39,480 nt of DNA from a virus. Under the pieces are notes generated by a model. That model did no database searches and had not been told where the DNA came from. It saw only the letters and a program-made list of their open reading frames with translations. This document shows, piece by piece, positions 8,794-17,186 of the stretch (positions within the stretch are counted from its first letter, which is position 1; every line of letters begins with the position of its first letter). The translations under genes were made by a program, and so were the position numbers. The stretch lies in the IMG/VR virus record IMGVR_UViG_3300024346_004143, positions 1 through 39,480 of that record; one strand, written 5' to 3'.

Positions 8794-10318
8794 TACTGTT
8801 ATTATCCCAACTGCTGGAACTGGCAGTAGAATGGGCAACTACACTAAAAATCTTAATAAAGCATTGTTGCCTTATAAAGACAAACCCGTGTTAGCACATA
8901 TTATTGATAGCTTTCCCAAAGACAGCAAATTTATTGTTCCCGTTGGATATTTAAAAGAACAAATTATAGACTTTTGTAAGGTAGCATACAGCGATAGGAA
9001 CATAGAATTCATAGACATTGATGATTGGACTAGTGCAAAGTCTGGTACTGGATATACTTTATTACAATGTCGAGATTTAATTAATACAGCCTTTTGGTAT
9101 GTACCCTGCGATACATACTTTGACGAACAGGTAGTAAGTAAAGTCAATAACAATGATTGCTATTTTGTCAAGCAAGTGCCCGAGCAAGACACCCATCTAT
9201 ATACAATGTTTAACACTGGAAATAGTTTCCATATCACAGATATTAGATTTAAACAACCTGCTCCTAAGTTTTGGACTGCATTCACAGGACTGATGTACAT
9301 CAACGATTACACAAGTTTCTTTGATAAACTGGAAGCTAGTAATAGTAACGAGTTTATTGGTATTATTAAAGTAGGCAGTGACACCGCTGGCCTTAACACT
9401 TGGTTAGACTTTGGCAGCCCGTCTGTGTATCAAACTGAACTCAGCAAGAGTCAAAAGTTTGACTTCACTAAAAAGGACGAAGTAACTTACATATGTAACA
9501 ACCGTGTAGTTAAATGGTGGCTAGATGACAGCATAGCAAAAAAGAAATACGATAAAGTATTGGCCAATCCTTATGTATTCCCTGCCAATTGTACATACAG
9601 CGGTAACTATATGGCCTATGATTTCTTTCCTGGCAAGACCCTCTATGAATTCAATAACCCTGTAGCGTTTGGTGAACTGTTAAATTGGTTAGAAACTAAT
9701 GTATGGAAAGACTGTGATGCTGATATACATGATGCAAGTATGGAGTTTTATAAAACAAAAAGCCTTGCACGTATTAATAAGTTCTTAGAAAAGTATCCTA
9801 ACATAAAAAATGTTACTAACATTGACAATGTTACAGTTAAAGATTATAGTTACTATCTAAATAAGATAGATTGGGAATATTTAGCCACTGTGACTCGCCC
9901 TGGCTTTCTGCATGGCGATTTGCAGTTTGATAATATTGTCGTCAGCGACAGTGGAGAGTTTAAGATCATAGACTGGCGTCACGAGTTTGCAGGCCTAGTT
10001 GAATACGGTGATATATACTACGACTTGGCTAAGATGGCCGGAGGTTTGATTATTAACTATGCCAATATTAAGAATCATAACTTTAACATTGAAATTGACA
10101 ACGACAGCGTTACGCTGAGTATTCCCAGCGTCGAGCATATTACAGTATATCAAGAACGTTTAAAGAAATATATTTTAGCCAACAATTTAGATTATAATAA
10201 AGTACAACAACTAATACCAATTATTTTTTGGAACATGAGTCCTTTGCATACTGCACCATTTGATATATTCTTATGGTACTTGGGCATTAAATTATTTGCG
10301 GAGTTAGACAATGAGTAA
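8786..10318 (+). CDS. Bifunctional nucleotidyltransferase / aminoglycoside- or choline-kinase-like phosphotransferase
   Basis: 510 aa from the ATG at 8786, chosen over 8747 because it places the NTP-transferase start MSNTVIIPTAGTGSRMG at the N-terminus. Residues 1 to about 225 form a MobA/GlmU-like nucleotidyltransferase: GTGSRMG loop, K25/K-P region NKALLP, and a CDTYFD metal-binding segment. The C-terminal half is an APH/choline-kinase fold with LHGDLQFDN (H376-G-D378 catalytic loop) and IDWR (D396, metal binding). The fusion would phosphorylate a small alcohol or sugar and then activate it as an NDP derivative. Similar pairings occur in phosphocholine and sugar-phosphoramidate loci, but the substrate cannot be told. 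Both junctions are 8-nt ATGAGTAA overlaps. Confidence 0.82.
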   Translation: MSNTVIIPTAGTGSRMGNYTKNLNKALLPYKDKPVLAHIIDSFPKDSKFIVPVGYLKEQIIDFCKVAYSDRNIEFIDIDDWTSAKSGTGYTLLQCRDLINTAFWYVPCDTYFDEQVVSKVNNNDCYFVKQVPEQDTHLYTMFNTGNSFHITDIRFKQPAPKFWTAFTGLMYINDYTSFFDKLEASNSNEFIGIIKVGSDTAGLNTWLDFGSPSVYQTELSKSQKFDFTKKDEVTYICNNRVVKWWLDDSIAKKKYDKVLANPYVFPANCTYSGNYMAYDFFPGKTLYEFNNPVAFGELLNWLETNVWKDCDADIHDASMEFYKTKSLARINKFLEKYPNIKNVTNIDNVTVKDYSYYLNKIDWEYLATVTRPGFLHGDLQFDNIVVSDSGEFKIIDWRHEFAGLVEYGDIYYDLAKMAGGLIINYANIKNHNFNIEIDNDSVTLSIPSVEHITVYQERLKKYILANNLDYNKVQQLIPIIFWNMSPLHTAPFDIFLWYLGIKLFAELDNE

Positions 10319-10649
10319 TCCGACACAGAGCCAAATAGCATTAATGTACTTTCAAAGTTTCTGCAAGAAAGATACTGCAAGTTTAGAAGTATTGTTCAGC
10401 GACAGTATTGTATTAACAGACTGGGAAGTTCAAATAGTAGGTAAAGATAATATTTTAAAATTTAATCAAAACTTCTTTAATTCAGTTAACGATATTAGAA
10501 TTGATGTTGATAAAATTGCTGTGGGATTAGACACGGTCATTGCAGAAATAAAAGTAATAATTAACAATGCAATAGTAGCACAGGTAGTAGATGTTATTGA
10601 GTTTGATCAAGATAATAAAATAAAACAGATAAGAGCATACAAACGATGA
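10311..10649 (+). CDS. NTF2-like / SnoaL-like small protein
   Basis: 112 aa. One alpha-beta cone domain: an N-terminal helix SQIALMYFQSFCKKD, LEVLFSDSIVLTDW, a G-K-D-I turn and alternating beta strands ending in IKQIRAYKR, matching the usual length and pattern of NTF2/SnoaL-like proteins. Members isomerise, dehydrate or simply bind small polar ligands. The start ATG lies in an 8-nt overlap with the kinase fusion and the end overlaps the AroE-like gene by ATGA, so it should be made in step with both. A role as isomerase or cyclase on the pathway intermediate is possible but unsupported by catalytic residues. Confidence 0.7.
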   Translation: MSNPTQSQIALMYFQSFCKKDTASLEVLFSDSIVLTDWEVQIVGKDNILKFNQNFFNSVNDIRIDVDKIAVGLDTVIAEIKVIINNAIVAQVVDVIEFDQDNKIKQIRAYKR

Positions 10650-11386
10650 AAAAATTTATAAGCCTAAGTCAGTATCCAGGAAAGACTGGGGAATACTTTT
10701 ATACAGAATTCTTTAAGCATTACAATATAGATGCAACATATACTCCGCTGGCCTGTGATAATGTTGAACAAAGTATTAAAGATGCAATCGAAACTGGTGT
10801 TAGTGGTATTAGTGTAAGCATGCCATTTAAACGAGCAGTAATGCCATTATTAAACAACCGTCACCCGTATGTCGATATGTATAATAGTTGTAACACTATA
10901 AAAATAGACAAAGGTGTAACGTATGGTTACAATGCAGACTTGGCAGGGGTGGAATATGTGTGTAAAGAAGTAAAACTCGGAGATAAAATTACTATTTTGG
11001 GCGGCGGCGCCATTGGCAGTATGTTTGTTAAATATCTAGAAGAACAACATTACGGTAATCTAAACGTCTGCACCAAAAATGCAGGGACATGGAACAATAG
11101 ATATTCTTATAGTGACGTTGTGATTAACTGTACTGCATTAGGCACTAGCACATTCGACAGTCCATACAAATTAGGGCAAATACCTCCAGATGCCAGAGTA
11201 GTAGTTGACTTGGCAATTAAAGACAACGAATTACAAGAACAATGTAAGATTGCTAGAGTTAAATATATTTCTGGACGAGAGTTTTATCGAGCGCAGTTTT
11301 TAAAACAATTTGAAATTTATACCGGCATAAAACCAAACATCGATGTTTACAACGAAATTGAAAGCAGACAATATGAAACAGTTTAA
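10646..11386 (+). CDS. Shikimate dehydrogenase-family (AroE-like) oxidoreductase
   Basis: 246 aa, slightly shorter than bacterial AroE. The N-terminal substrate domain keeps GISVSMPFKR (catalytic Lys at K62), the SCNTI segment (N83) and GYNADLAG (catalytic Asp at D98). The Rossmann domain has ILGGGAIGSM (G119-G124 loop), and a C-terminal FL-Q segment is also present. These are the hallmarks of NAD(P)-dependent reduction of a cyclic or open keto-polyol such as 3-dehydroshikimate. The divergent sequence and the setting, between an NTF2-like gene and an aldolase-family gene rather than aromatic-pathway genes, suggest another substrate, perhaps a keto-sugar acid or carbasugar. It overlaps the next gene by 14 nt. 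Confidence 0.78.
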   Translation: MKKFISLSQYPGKTGEYFYTEFFKHYNIDATYTPLACDNVEQSIKDAIETGVSGISVSMPFKRAVMPLLNNRHPYVDMYNSCNTIKIDKGVTYGYNADLAGVEYVCKEVKLGDKITILGGGAIGSMFVKYLEEQHYGNLNVCTKNAGTWNNRYSYSDVVINCTALGTSTFDSPYKLGQIPPDARVVVDLAIKDNELQEQCKIARVKYISGREFYRAQFLKQFEIYTGIKPNIDVYNEIESRQYETV

Positions 11387-12440
11387 ATTAGGTTTTGGAC
11401 CAATGAGCAAAGAAATAATAGAAATACTTGCTCGACATACAAAAGAAAATAATTATCCGTTAATGATTATTGCTAGTCGCAATCAAGTAGACTATGTTAC
11501 TGGATATGTTTGCACAGCCGCAGAATTAGCAGAACAAATTAAACCTTATAAAAATCCTAATTTATTATTATGCAGAGATCACTGCGGACCATACTTCAGC
11601 GATTTAGATCGTGGGTTAACCATCGAAGACGCCATGGATCGTTGTATGAAAACTATATCAGCCGACATTGCCGCAGGATTTGATTTAATACACATTGATG
11701 TTAGCCGTATTAAAGACAATCAGCTACACCATGCAAAAAGTTTAATTGAATATGCATTAAACTTAAATCCTGATATAATGTTAGAGTTTGGCAGTGAAGA
11801 TAACACTGGCATCGATATTAACAGCAGTCTTGCTAGAATAGATGTCCAGTTGGGATTTTTAAATCCTTACAAGAACAATATTAAATTCTTTGTTACGCAA
11901 ACAGGCAGTCTGACTAAAGATGGACAAGTAGGTACATTTGACATCGAACGTAATAGAGTAATAGGTGAACAAATTCGTGCCGCAGGATTCCTATTTAAAG
12001 AACATAATGCAGATTATTTTACCGCCGATGATATAACACAGAGAATAGACGCAGGCGTAGATAGTTTAAACATTGCGCCGCAGTTAGGTAAAGTACAAAC
12101 AGATTTGTTGAAAGAATTTGCGCCTACAGATTTATGGGCGACATTCTCTGATTTAGTTTACAGTCAAAACTATTGGCAGCGATGGGTGCCAGAAGGTGTA
12201 ACTGATCGAGATATTGCAGTGAGTGTCAGTGGACATTATTGCTTTAACAGCAATGAATACAGAGATATTATTTTAAGCATTGATTCTGATAGATTTAAAT
12301 TGACGTTAGAGAAAAAGATTACAGCATTGTTAGATCATTACAAAACATTTGATTATACTCATCCAGAGGTACAATTTCAAGCTAGATTAAAAAAACGCTT
12401 AGAAGAACTACGCCAACGAGATCCATTTATATACCGATGA
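11373..12440 (+). CDS. GatZ/KbaZ-like protein (tagatose-bisphosphate aldolase subunit family)
   Basis: 355 aa from the ATG at 11373, which gives MKQFKLGFGPMSK and a 14-nt overlap; an in-frame ATG at 11343 is less likely. The motifs IIASRNQVDYVTGY and LLCRDHCGPY match the family patterns around SNQVN..GGYTG and GGDHLGPN. Later, LIHIDVSR and LEFGSED fit the TIM-barrel core. Cellular GatZ/KbaZ proteins act with the catalytic class II aldolase GatY/KbaY; no such partner is visible here, so this phage protein may work alone or with a host partner. It suggests aldol formation or cleavage of a ketose phosphate beside the AroE-like dehydrogenase. Confidence 0.78.
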   Translation: MKQFKLGFGPMSKEIIEILARHTKENNYPLMIIASRNQVDYVTGYVCTAAELAEQIKPYKNPNLLLCRDHCGPYFSDLDRGLTIEDAMDRCMKTISADIAAGFDLIHIDVSRIKDNQLHHAKSLIEYALNLNPDIMLEFGSEDNTGIDINSSLARIDVQLGFLNPYKNNIKFFVTQTGSLTKDGQVGTFDIERNRVIGEQIRAAGFLFKEHNADYFTADDITQRIDAGVDSLNIAPQLGKVQTDLLKEFAPTDLWATFSDLVYSQNYWQRWVPEGVTDRDIAVSVSGHYCFNSNEYRDIILSIDSDRFKLTLEKKITALLDHYKTFDYTHPEVQFQARLKKRLEELRQRDPFIYR

Positions 12441-13909
12441 ACATTTGGGGAATTAGTGCCAACAGTCATGACGCCGCTGTCAGTGTTTGGCATGATAAAC
12501 AATTACAATTTGCGGCACACAGCGAACGCTACTCTGGCATTAAAAATGACGGAGACTTATGTGCTGGCATTATAGAAGATGCTGAACAATACGGCCGGCC
12601 AGATTTAATCGTTTGGTATGAAAATCCAGATTTAAAAACAGCCCGTCAATATACAGCAGGGCAAGGCGATAGAACTAAAGAAAATGATGTTAAAACTTAT
12701 CTTGCAAAATATAATTTAACACAACCTTTACACATTGGCGAGCATCATAGAAGTCATGCTGCCGCAGGATACTATACAAGTGGATTAATAGATGCTACAG
12801 TTGTCGTTATCGACAGTATCGGTGAGTTTGAAACACTTACAGTTTGGCAAGGACAAGGTAACGACTTAAAGAAAGTGTACACACAAGGTTATCCGGATAG
12901 CCTAGGATTATGGTTCAGTGCCATGACACAACGCATTGGATTAAAGCCCAATGAAGAAGAATATATTCTCATGGGAATGGCTGCTTATGGTAATCCCAAC
13001 AAATATAAAACCGCCATATACGAAGATTTCTTTGCTGTTATTAACGGACCAGAAGTTAAGTTCAAACGTAACTTACATCGTGGCTGTCCTGATTGGCGCT
13101 TAGATTTATTAAGAGAACAAGATACTTTTGACTTAGCTGCCGCAGTCCAACAAGTGTATACTGAAATATTACAAGGTATTAGTCGTTGGGCAAGAGCAAA
13201 CTTACCCAGCAAGAACATTGTATTAATGGGCGGCTGTGCTCTTAACTGTGTGGCCAACAGTGAGATCACAGGTGACTGGGATCGAGTATGGATTATGCCA
13301 AACCCAGGAGATGCTGGAAGTAGTGTTGGCGCAGTCGCCGCTTTCTTCGGCGAGCAAGTTAATTGGCCAGGAGCATATCTTGGCACAAACATGGGAAAGG
13401 AATATCCAGTCGATGAAACTATTAGCATACTTACAAGAGATAAAATTGTGGGGGTGGCTAGCGGCAAGGCTGAGTTCGGACCACGTGCTCTTGGGCACCG
13501 AAGCCTACTGGCAGATCCTAGAGGTTCCGAAATCAAAGACACTGTCAACGCAATCAAGCGAAGACAGCAGTTCAGACCATTTGCACCAGCAATCCTAGAA
13601 GAACATGTGCATGACTATTTCGACATGCCCACAAACATAACAGCTAGTCCGTTTATGCAGTTTGTTGCTAAATGTACTAAGCCCGATGAGTTCCCTGCTA
13701 TTATACACAAAGATGGAACAAGTCGTGTGCAAACAGTATCTAAGAATGATAGCCCTGGATTTAGAAAGCTATTAGAAAATTGGCACAGCCTAACAGGTTG
13801 TCCAATGTTACTAAACACTAGTTTGAACATCAAAGGTCAACCAATGGTTAATAATATTGAACATGCCCAAGACTTTTATTTAAAGTACAATGTGCCTGTA
13901 GTAACGTGA
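12437..13909 (+). CDS. NodU/CmcH-type carbamoyltransferase
   Basis: 490 aa, start in an ATGA overlap. The N-terminal ASKHA-like domain has GISANSHDAAV, HIGEHHRSHAAAGYY (H103, H104, H107, metal-binding type) and VIDSIGE. Later come MGGCALNCVANS, and the C-terminal domain has AEFGPRALGHRSLLADPR and FRPFAPAIL, all standard for carbamoyltransferases that move a carbamoyl group from carbamoyl phosphate to a hydroxyl via carbamoyl-adenylate. It is somewhat shorter than many family members but intact to the VP-VVT end. It closes the sugar operon, so O-carbamoylation of the glycan or sugar built upstream is the natural reading. Host carbamoyl phosphate would be the donor. Confidence 0.92.
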   Translation: MNIWGISANSHDAAVSVWHDKQLQFAAHSERYSGIKNDGDLCAGIIEDAEQYGRPDLIVWYENPDLKTARQYTAGQGDRTKENDVKTYLAKYNLTQPLHIGEHHRSHAAAGYYTSGLIDATVVVIDSIGEFETLTVWQGQGNDLKKVYTQGYPDSLGLWFSAMTQRIGLKPNEEEYILMGMAAYGNPNKYKTAIYEDFFAVINGPEVKFKRNLHRGCPDWRLDLLREQDTFDLAAAVQQVYTEILQGISRWARANLPSKNIVLMGGCALNCVANSEITGDWDRVWIMPNPGDAGSSVGAVAAFFGEQVNWPGAYLGTNMGKEYPVDETISILTRDKIVGVASGKAEFGPRALGHRSLLADPRGSEIKDTVNAIKRRQQFRPFAPAILEEHVHDYFDMPTNITASPFMQFVAKCTKPDEFPAIIHKDGTSRVQTVSKNDSPGFRKLLENWHSLTGCPMLLNTSLNIKGQPMVNNIEHAQDFYLKYNVPVVT

Positions 13910-13918
13910 GTAAAAATA

Positions 13919-13926
13919 TTAAATAC
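13919..13926 (+). promoter_or_regulatory. T4-late-like promoter element TTAAATAC
   Basis: In the 24-base gap 13910-13933. TTAAATAC ends seven bases before the ATG at 13934. It resembles the T4 late -10 element TATAAATA and recurs at other operon heads in this window (23511, 31261 on the minus strand, 31294 as CTAAATAC). Spacing would place the transcript start at or next to the ATG. Confidence 0.5.
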
Positions 13927-13933
13927 TAGTATA

Positions 13934-14671
13934 ATGCTAGATGTTTTTTTCCTTAGTTACAATGAGCCATACGCAGATGAAAATTATGCCAAACTTAAAG
14001 AGCTTGTTCCCAATGCTCGTAGAGTCAATGGTGTAAAAGGATTTGCGGCAGCGCATCAAGAATGTGCTAGACGCAGTTTCACTAATAATTTCTATGTAGT
14101 AGACAGTGATGCAATATTAGTCGATGATTTTGATTTCAGTTTCACTCCATCTAAATATTTAGATCTTTGGGGTAAAGCCGAAAGCGAACGAATTTATATT
14201 TGGCATAGTATTAACCCAATAAATAACTTGACTTATGGGCACGGAGGTGTTAAAATACTACCTAAGCAGCCGTTATTATGTGACAATAAAGATGTTATTG
14301 ATTTCACTACAGGGTTTGGTTTAAGTACAAAAGTATTCAGTGCAATAAGTAACATCACAGCGTTCAATTACGATGAGTTTAATACATTTAGAAGTGCATA
14401 TCGTGAATGTGCAAAACTAGCGTCAAATATAACTAATAGAGAAATACTAGACGAGATTGATTATGATGAATCGATAAAACTTCGAAAAGAAGTAGAATAT
14501 AGATTGCAAGTATGGACTACCGTTGGTAGTGACAAGAATTTTGGCTTATATTGCATAAAAGGTGCAATACAAGGTAAGAAGTATGGAGAGAGTTTTAAAG
14601 ATGATGAAGACTCTTTAAAGTTAATTAATGATTATGAATGGATGAAAAATGAGTTTAATAAATTCTTTTGA
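13934..14671 (+). CDS. GT-A-like glycosyltransferase-type protein, VKGF/DxD family
   Basis: 245 aa, first gene after a short gap with a late-type promoter element. It begins MLDVFFLSYNEPYADENY, then has NGVKGFAAAHQECA, a VVDSD segment (DxD-like), NPINNLTYGHGGVK, and FRSAYRECAKLAS. This is the same family as the gene at the left edge and the next two genes, making a run of three tandem members here. The DxD segment suggests a divalent-metal-bound nucleotide-sugar donor; donor and acceptor are unknown. Its 3' end overlaps the next gene by 23 nt, a longer overlap than elsewhere in the window. Confidence 0.72.
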   Translation: MLDVFFLSYNEPYADENYAKLKELVPNARRVNGVKGFAAAHQECARRSFTNNFYVVDSDAILVDDFDFSFTPSKYLDLWGKAESERIYIWHSINPINNLTYGHGGVKILPKQPLLCDNKDVIDFTTGFGLSTKVFSAISNITAFNYDEFNTFRSAYRECAKLASNITNREILDEIDYDESIKLRKEVEYRLQVWTTVGSDKNFGLYCIKGAIQGKKYGESFKDDEDSLKLINDYEWMKNEFNKFF

Positions 14672-15659
14672 CAGTGGTTTAAATAGAAAAAAACAAACAA
14701 TACAATTAAAAACACCACCTGTTGTGTTTTTAAGTTTTGATGAGCCTAATGCTGATGACAATTTTAATCACTTAAAAAATAATCATCCTAATTCTACATT
14801 AGTACACCGGGTACACGGAGTTAAAGGATTTGATGCGGCACATAAGGCAGCGGCAGATGTTGCAGGCACGGATAGATTTTTCACAGTTGATGCTGATTGT
14901 TTTGTAGATCATGAGATATGGAAAAAAAGTATCGATATTACGCCTGATATTGCAAAAGCTACATTAAGCTGGAGTAGTCGTAATATTGTTAATGGTCTAG
15001 TTTATGGCAATGGCGGAATTAAATTGTGGTATGCAGAACATGTAAAAAATATGAAAAGCCACGAAGCAGCCGAAAAAAGTGACAGCACTCATAATGTTGA
15101 TTTTTGTTGGGATCCTGAGCAATATAAACAAATGAACAATACGTATGGTGTTGTATATAATAATGCAACTCCTAAGCAGGCCTTTAGAGCAGGCTTTAGA
15201 GAAGGTATTAAAATGGGCCTAGATCAAGGTAACAAAGTATTACCAGAAGACTTTAAACATAAAATGTACCCAGCTAACTTTGCCCGCTGGCTAATATGGA
15301 TGACAGTTGGTCGCGATGTTGAAAACGGTGATTGGGTTATTTATGGCGCACGTCTTGCTGCCTATAAGCTATATATAGAATCATTTGATCATACTGTGAT
15401 TTCAGACTATGCTTGGTTTGATAAATTTTGGGATGAACAGATTGCCCAGTTAAATCATGGAGAATATATTAATGAACGCAGTCATAAATTAATGATTGAT
15501 TTAATCTCAATATTAAATATTCCGTTAGTTGAACTCGATGCCGATCAAAGTGTATGGTTCAAACATGTACATATCAGTCCAGGAAAAGGATTGGGATGGC
15601 CGGCATTATTAAATCAAAGTGCGTTACCGTTGTTTGGTTTTGAATTGCCTAAATATTAA
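14649..15659 (+). CDS. GT-A-like glycosyltransferase-type protein, VKGF/DxD family
   Basis: 336 aa, the longest of the tandem three. The first 24 residues precede the family start VVFLSFDEPNADDNF. Motifs are HGVKGFDAAHKAA, TVDADCFVD, NGLVYGNGGIKLW, HEAAE, FRAGFREGIKM and a C-terminal 80-residue region absent from its short neighbours. It is the closest relative of the gene at 2-895, which shares HEAAE, DFCWD and QMNN. Likely a nucleotide-sugar-dependent transferase. Separated by one base from the next member. Confidence 0.74.
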   Translation: MSLINSFDSGLNRKKQTIQLKTPPVVFLSFDEPNADDNFNHLKNNHPNSTLVHRVHGVKGFDAAHKAAADVAGTDRFFTVDADCFVDHEIWKKSIDITPDIAKATLSWSSRNIVNGLVYGNGGIKLWYAEHVKNMKSHEAAEKSDSTHNVDFCWDPEQYKQMNNTYGVVYNNATPKQAFRAGFREGIKMGLDQGNKVLPEDFKHKMYPANFARWLIWMTVGRDVENGDWVIYGARLAAYKLYIESFDHTVISDYAWFDKFWDEQIAQLNHGEYINERSHKLMIDLISILNIPLVELDADQSVWFKHVHISPGKGLGWPALLNQSALPLFGFELPKY

Positions 15660-15660
15660 A

Positions 15661-16335
15661 ATGATACCTATTTATTTTTTGTACACTGATGAAGACAATC
15701 TTAATGAAAATTGGGAACGTCTTCAGTCTAAAACTGACAATGCAGTTGCAGTTGCATCAGTGGGTAACATATTTGAAAGTCATAAACATATTGCCGGTCT
15801 ATGCGATGGTGATAGATTCTATGTAATAGATGCTGATTCTTGGATAGTGGATAGTTTTGATTTTAACAAGACTATAGAACTAACCCCAAAGAGTGTAGCA
15901 GTATTCCGTAGTAAGAATCCTGTTAATGGATTAATATATGGCCATGGCGGGATCAAGTTGTTTTCTAAAGATTGTTTTAGTGTAGAAAGACTTAGTGGTC
16001 CAGATATGACAACTAGCCTAGCAGATAGTTATATTAAACTAAACATACTAGCTACTGAGCATAGATTTAATTATAATCCTTATAGTACCTGGCGAACAGC
16101 ATTCCGTGAAGCAGTTAAACTAAGTGCAGGCATTAATAAAAATAACAATGATCAAGAAAGTCAAGAGAGACTGGCTATGTGGTGCGAAGCAGGCATTGAA
16201 ACCAAATACGGATACTTTGCAATACATGGGGCTAGACAAGGTTGCCAATGGGCATTAGAAGATTATGATGCAATGAAAGTAAATGATTTCAAATGGTTAA
16301 AAAATAAATTTACAGAATGGTGCGGGATACAATGA
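15661..16335 (+). CDS. GT-A-like glycosyltransferase-type protein, VKGF/DxD family, short copy
   Basis: 224 aa from the ATG at 15661, one base after the previous stop; this gives MIPIYFLYTDEDNLNENW, aligned with the family start. An in-frame ATG at 15619 would only add residues read from inside the upstream gene. The VKGF element is weak (ASVGNIFESHKHIA), but VIDADSW (DxD-like), NPVNGLIYGHGGIKL and WRTAFREAVKLS are clear. It overlaps the next gene by ATGA. Same presumed transferase role as its neighbours, with a divergent acceptor-side segment. Confidence 0.72.
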   Translation: MIPIYFLYTDEDNLNENWERLQSKTDNAVAVASVGNIFESHKHIAGLCDGDRFYVIDADSWIVDSFDFNKTIELTPKSVAVFRSKNPVNGLIYGHGGIKLFSKDCFSVERLSGPDMTTSLADSYIKLNILATEHRFNYNPYSTWRTAFREAVKLSAGINKNNNDQESQERLAMWCEAGIETKYGYFAIHGARQGCQWALEDYDAMKVNDFKWLKNKFTEWCGIQ

Positions 16336-17186
16336 ATAATCAACGTCAAATAATATATGGATTGGAAAAATATTTTAATTTTGACAATGACAATATAAAA
16401 GAAAGTTTTGTAAAATATTTAATTAATATACAGCATCATATTGAATCTGATAAGCCTTGGGCATTAAAAGAACTAATAGCATTTGATTATGATAACTTAA
16501 TAGATACGAACCGAATAGATAGATTGAATACATACACGTCTGTTTGTATAAGTCAAAATTTAAATATTGAAACTACTGTATTCCTTTTAAATTCTGCATT
16601 TCCCGAAGATAAATTTTGTAATATATTATCAATGATATTATCAAGAGGTAAAGAAAATTTATTAGCTTCTATTTTTAGCAGAACACAAATACTTAGTAAA
16701 ATGTGGATAGGAGAAACAATATCTAAATTTCACAATAAATTTGAAAATGTATTGTTAATTGGTGGGTGGACTTCTCACCATACATTATTTTTTAATAATA
16801 TTAAAATTAATAATCTAGTATCGGTCGATATCGACAATAGTATTAATGATGAATCTAAATTGTTTAATCCTGCTTTGATTATAGATAACAGCAATGCCAA
16901 TGATATTTTTGATTCCAGCGGGGATATAAAAATAAACGGAATTGTGCAAAAATTTGATTTGATAATTAACACAAGTGCTGAACACATGGATTTAAACTGG
17001 TATGAAAAACTGCCGAATGGATCATTAGTGCTGATACAAAGTAATAATATGAGTGATAGTGATCACATTAATAAAGCAATAGATCTAGGTGATTTTTTAA
17101 TGAAATACTCTATGTCAAAAACGTTATACAGGGGCGAGTTTAATTTTGATAGTTACAGTAGATTTATGTTATATGGTATCAAGTAA
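16332..17186 (+). CDS. Methyltransferase-like Rossmann protein
   Basis: 284 aa from the ATG at 16332 (ATGA overlap; an in-frame ATG at 16317 is less likely). The N-terminal half is helical and unrecognised. The C-terminal half looks like a class I SAM-dependent methyltransferase core: VLLIGGWTSHHTLF at the motif I position, VSVDID for the acidic strand 2 end, FDLIINTSAEHM at motif IV, and NGSLVLIQSNNM for strand 5. The glycine loop is unusual (GGW rather than GxGxG), so SAM binding is not certain. The gene is visibly richer in A/T runs than the carbamoyltransferase operon. Its stop shares one base with the next start (TAATG). Confidence 0.6.
   Translation: MNNQRQIIYGLEKYFNFDNDNIKESFVKYLINIQHHIESDKPWALKELIAFDYDNLIDTNRIDRLNTYTSVCISQNLNIETTVFLLNSAFPEDKFCNILSMILSRGKENLLASIFSRTQILSKMWIGETISKFHNKFENVLLIGGWTSHHTLFFNNIKINNLVSVDIDNSINDESKLFNPALIIDNSNANDIFDSSGDIKINGIVQKFDLIINTSAEHMDLNWYEKLPNGSLVLIQSNNMSDSDHINKAIDLGDFLMKYSMSKTLYRGEFNFDSYSRFMLYGIK

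Noticed and set aside
12985-13557. 190-residue minus-strand frame
   Set aside because: It lies wholly inside the well-supported carbamoyltransferase gene, has no ribosome site or family motifs, and is an antisense shadow.
13236-13598. 120-residue plus-strand frame
   Set aside because: Out-of-frame shadow of the carbamoyltransferase C-terminal domain.
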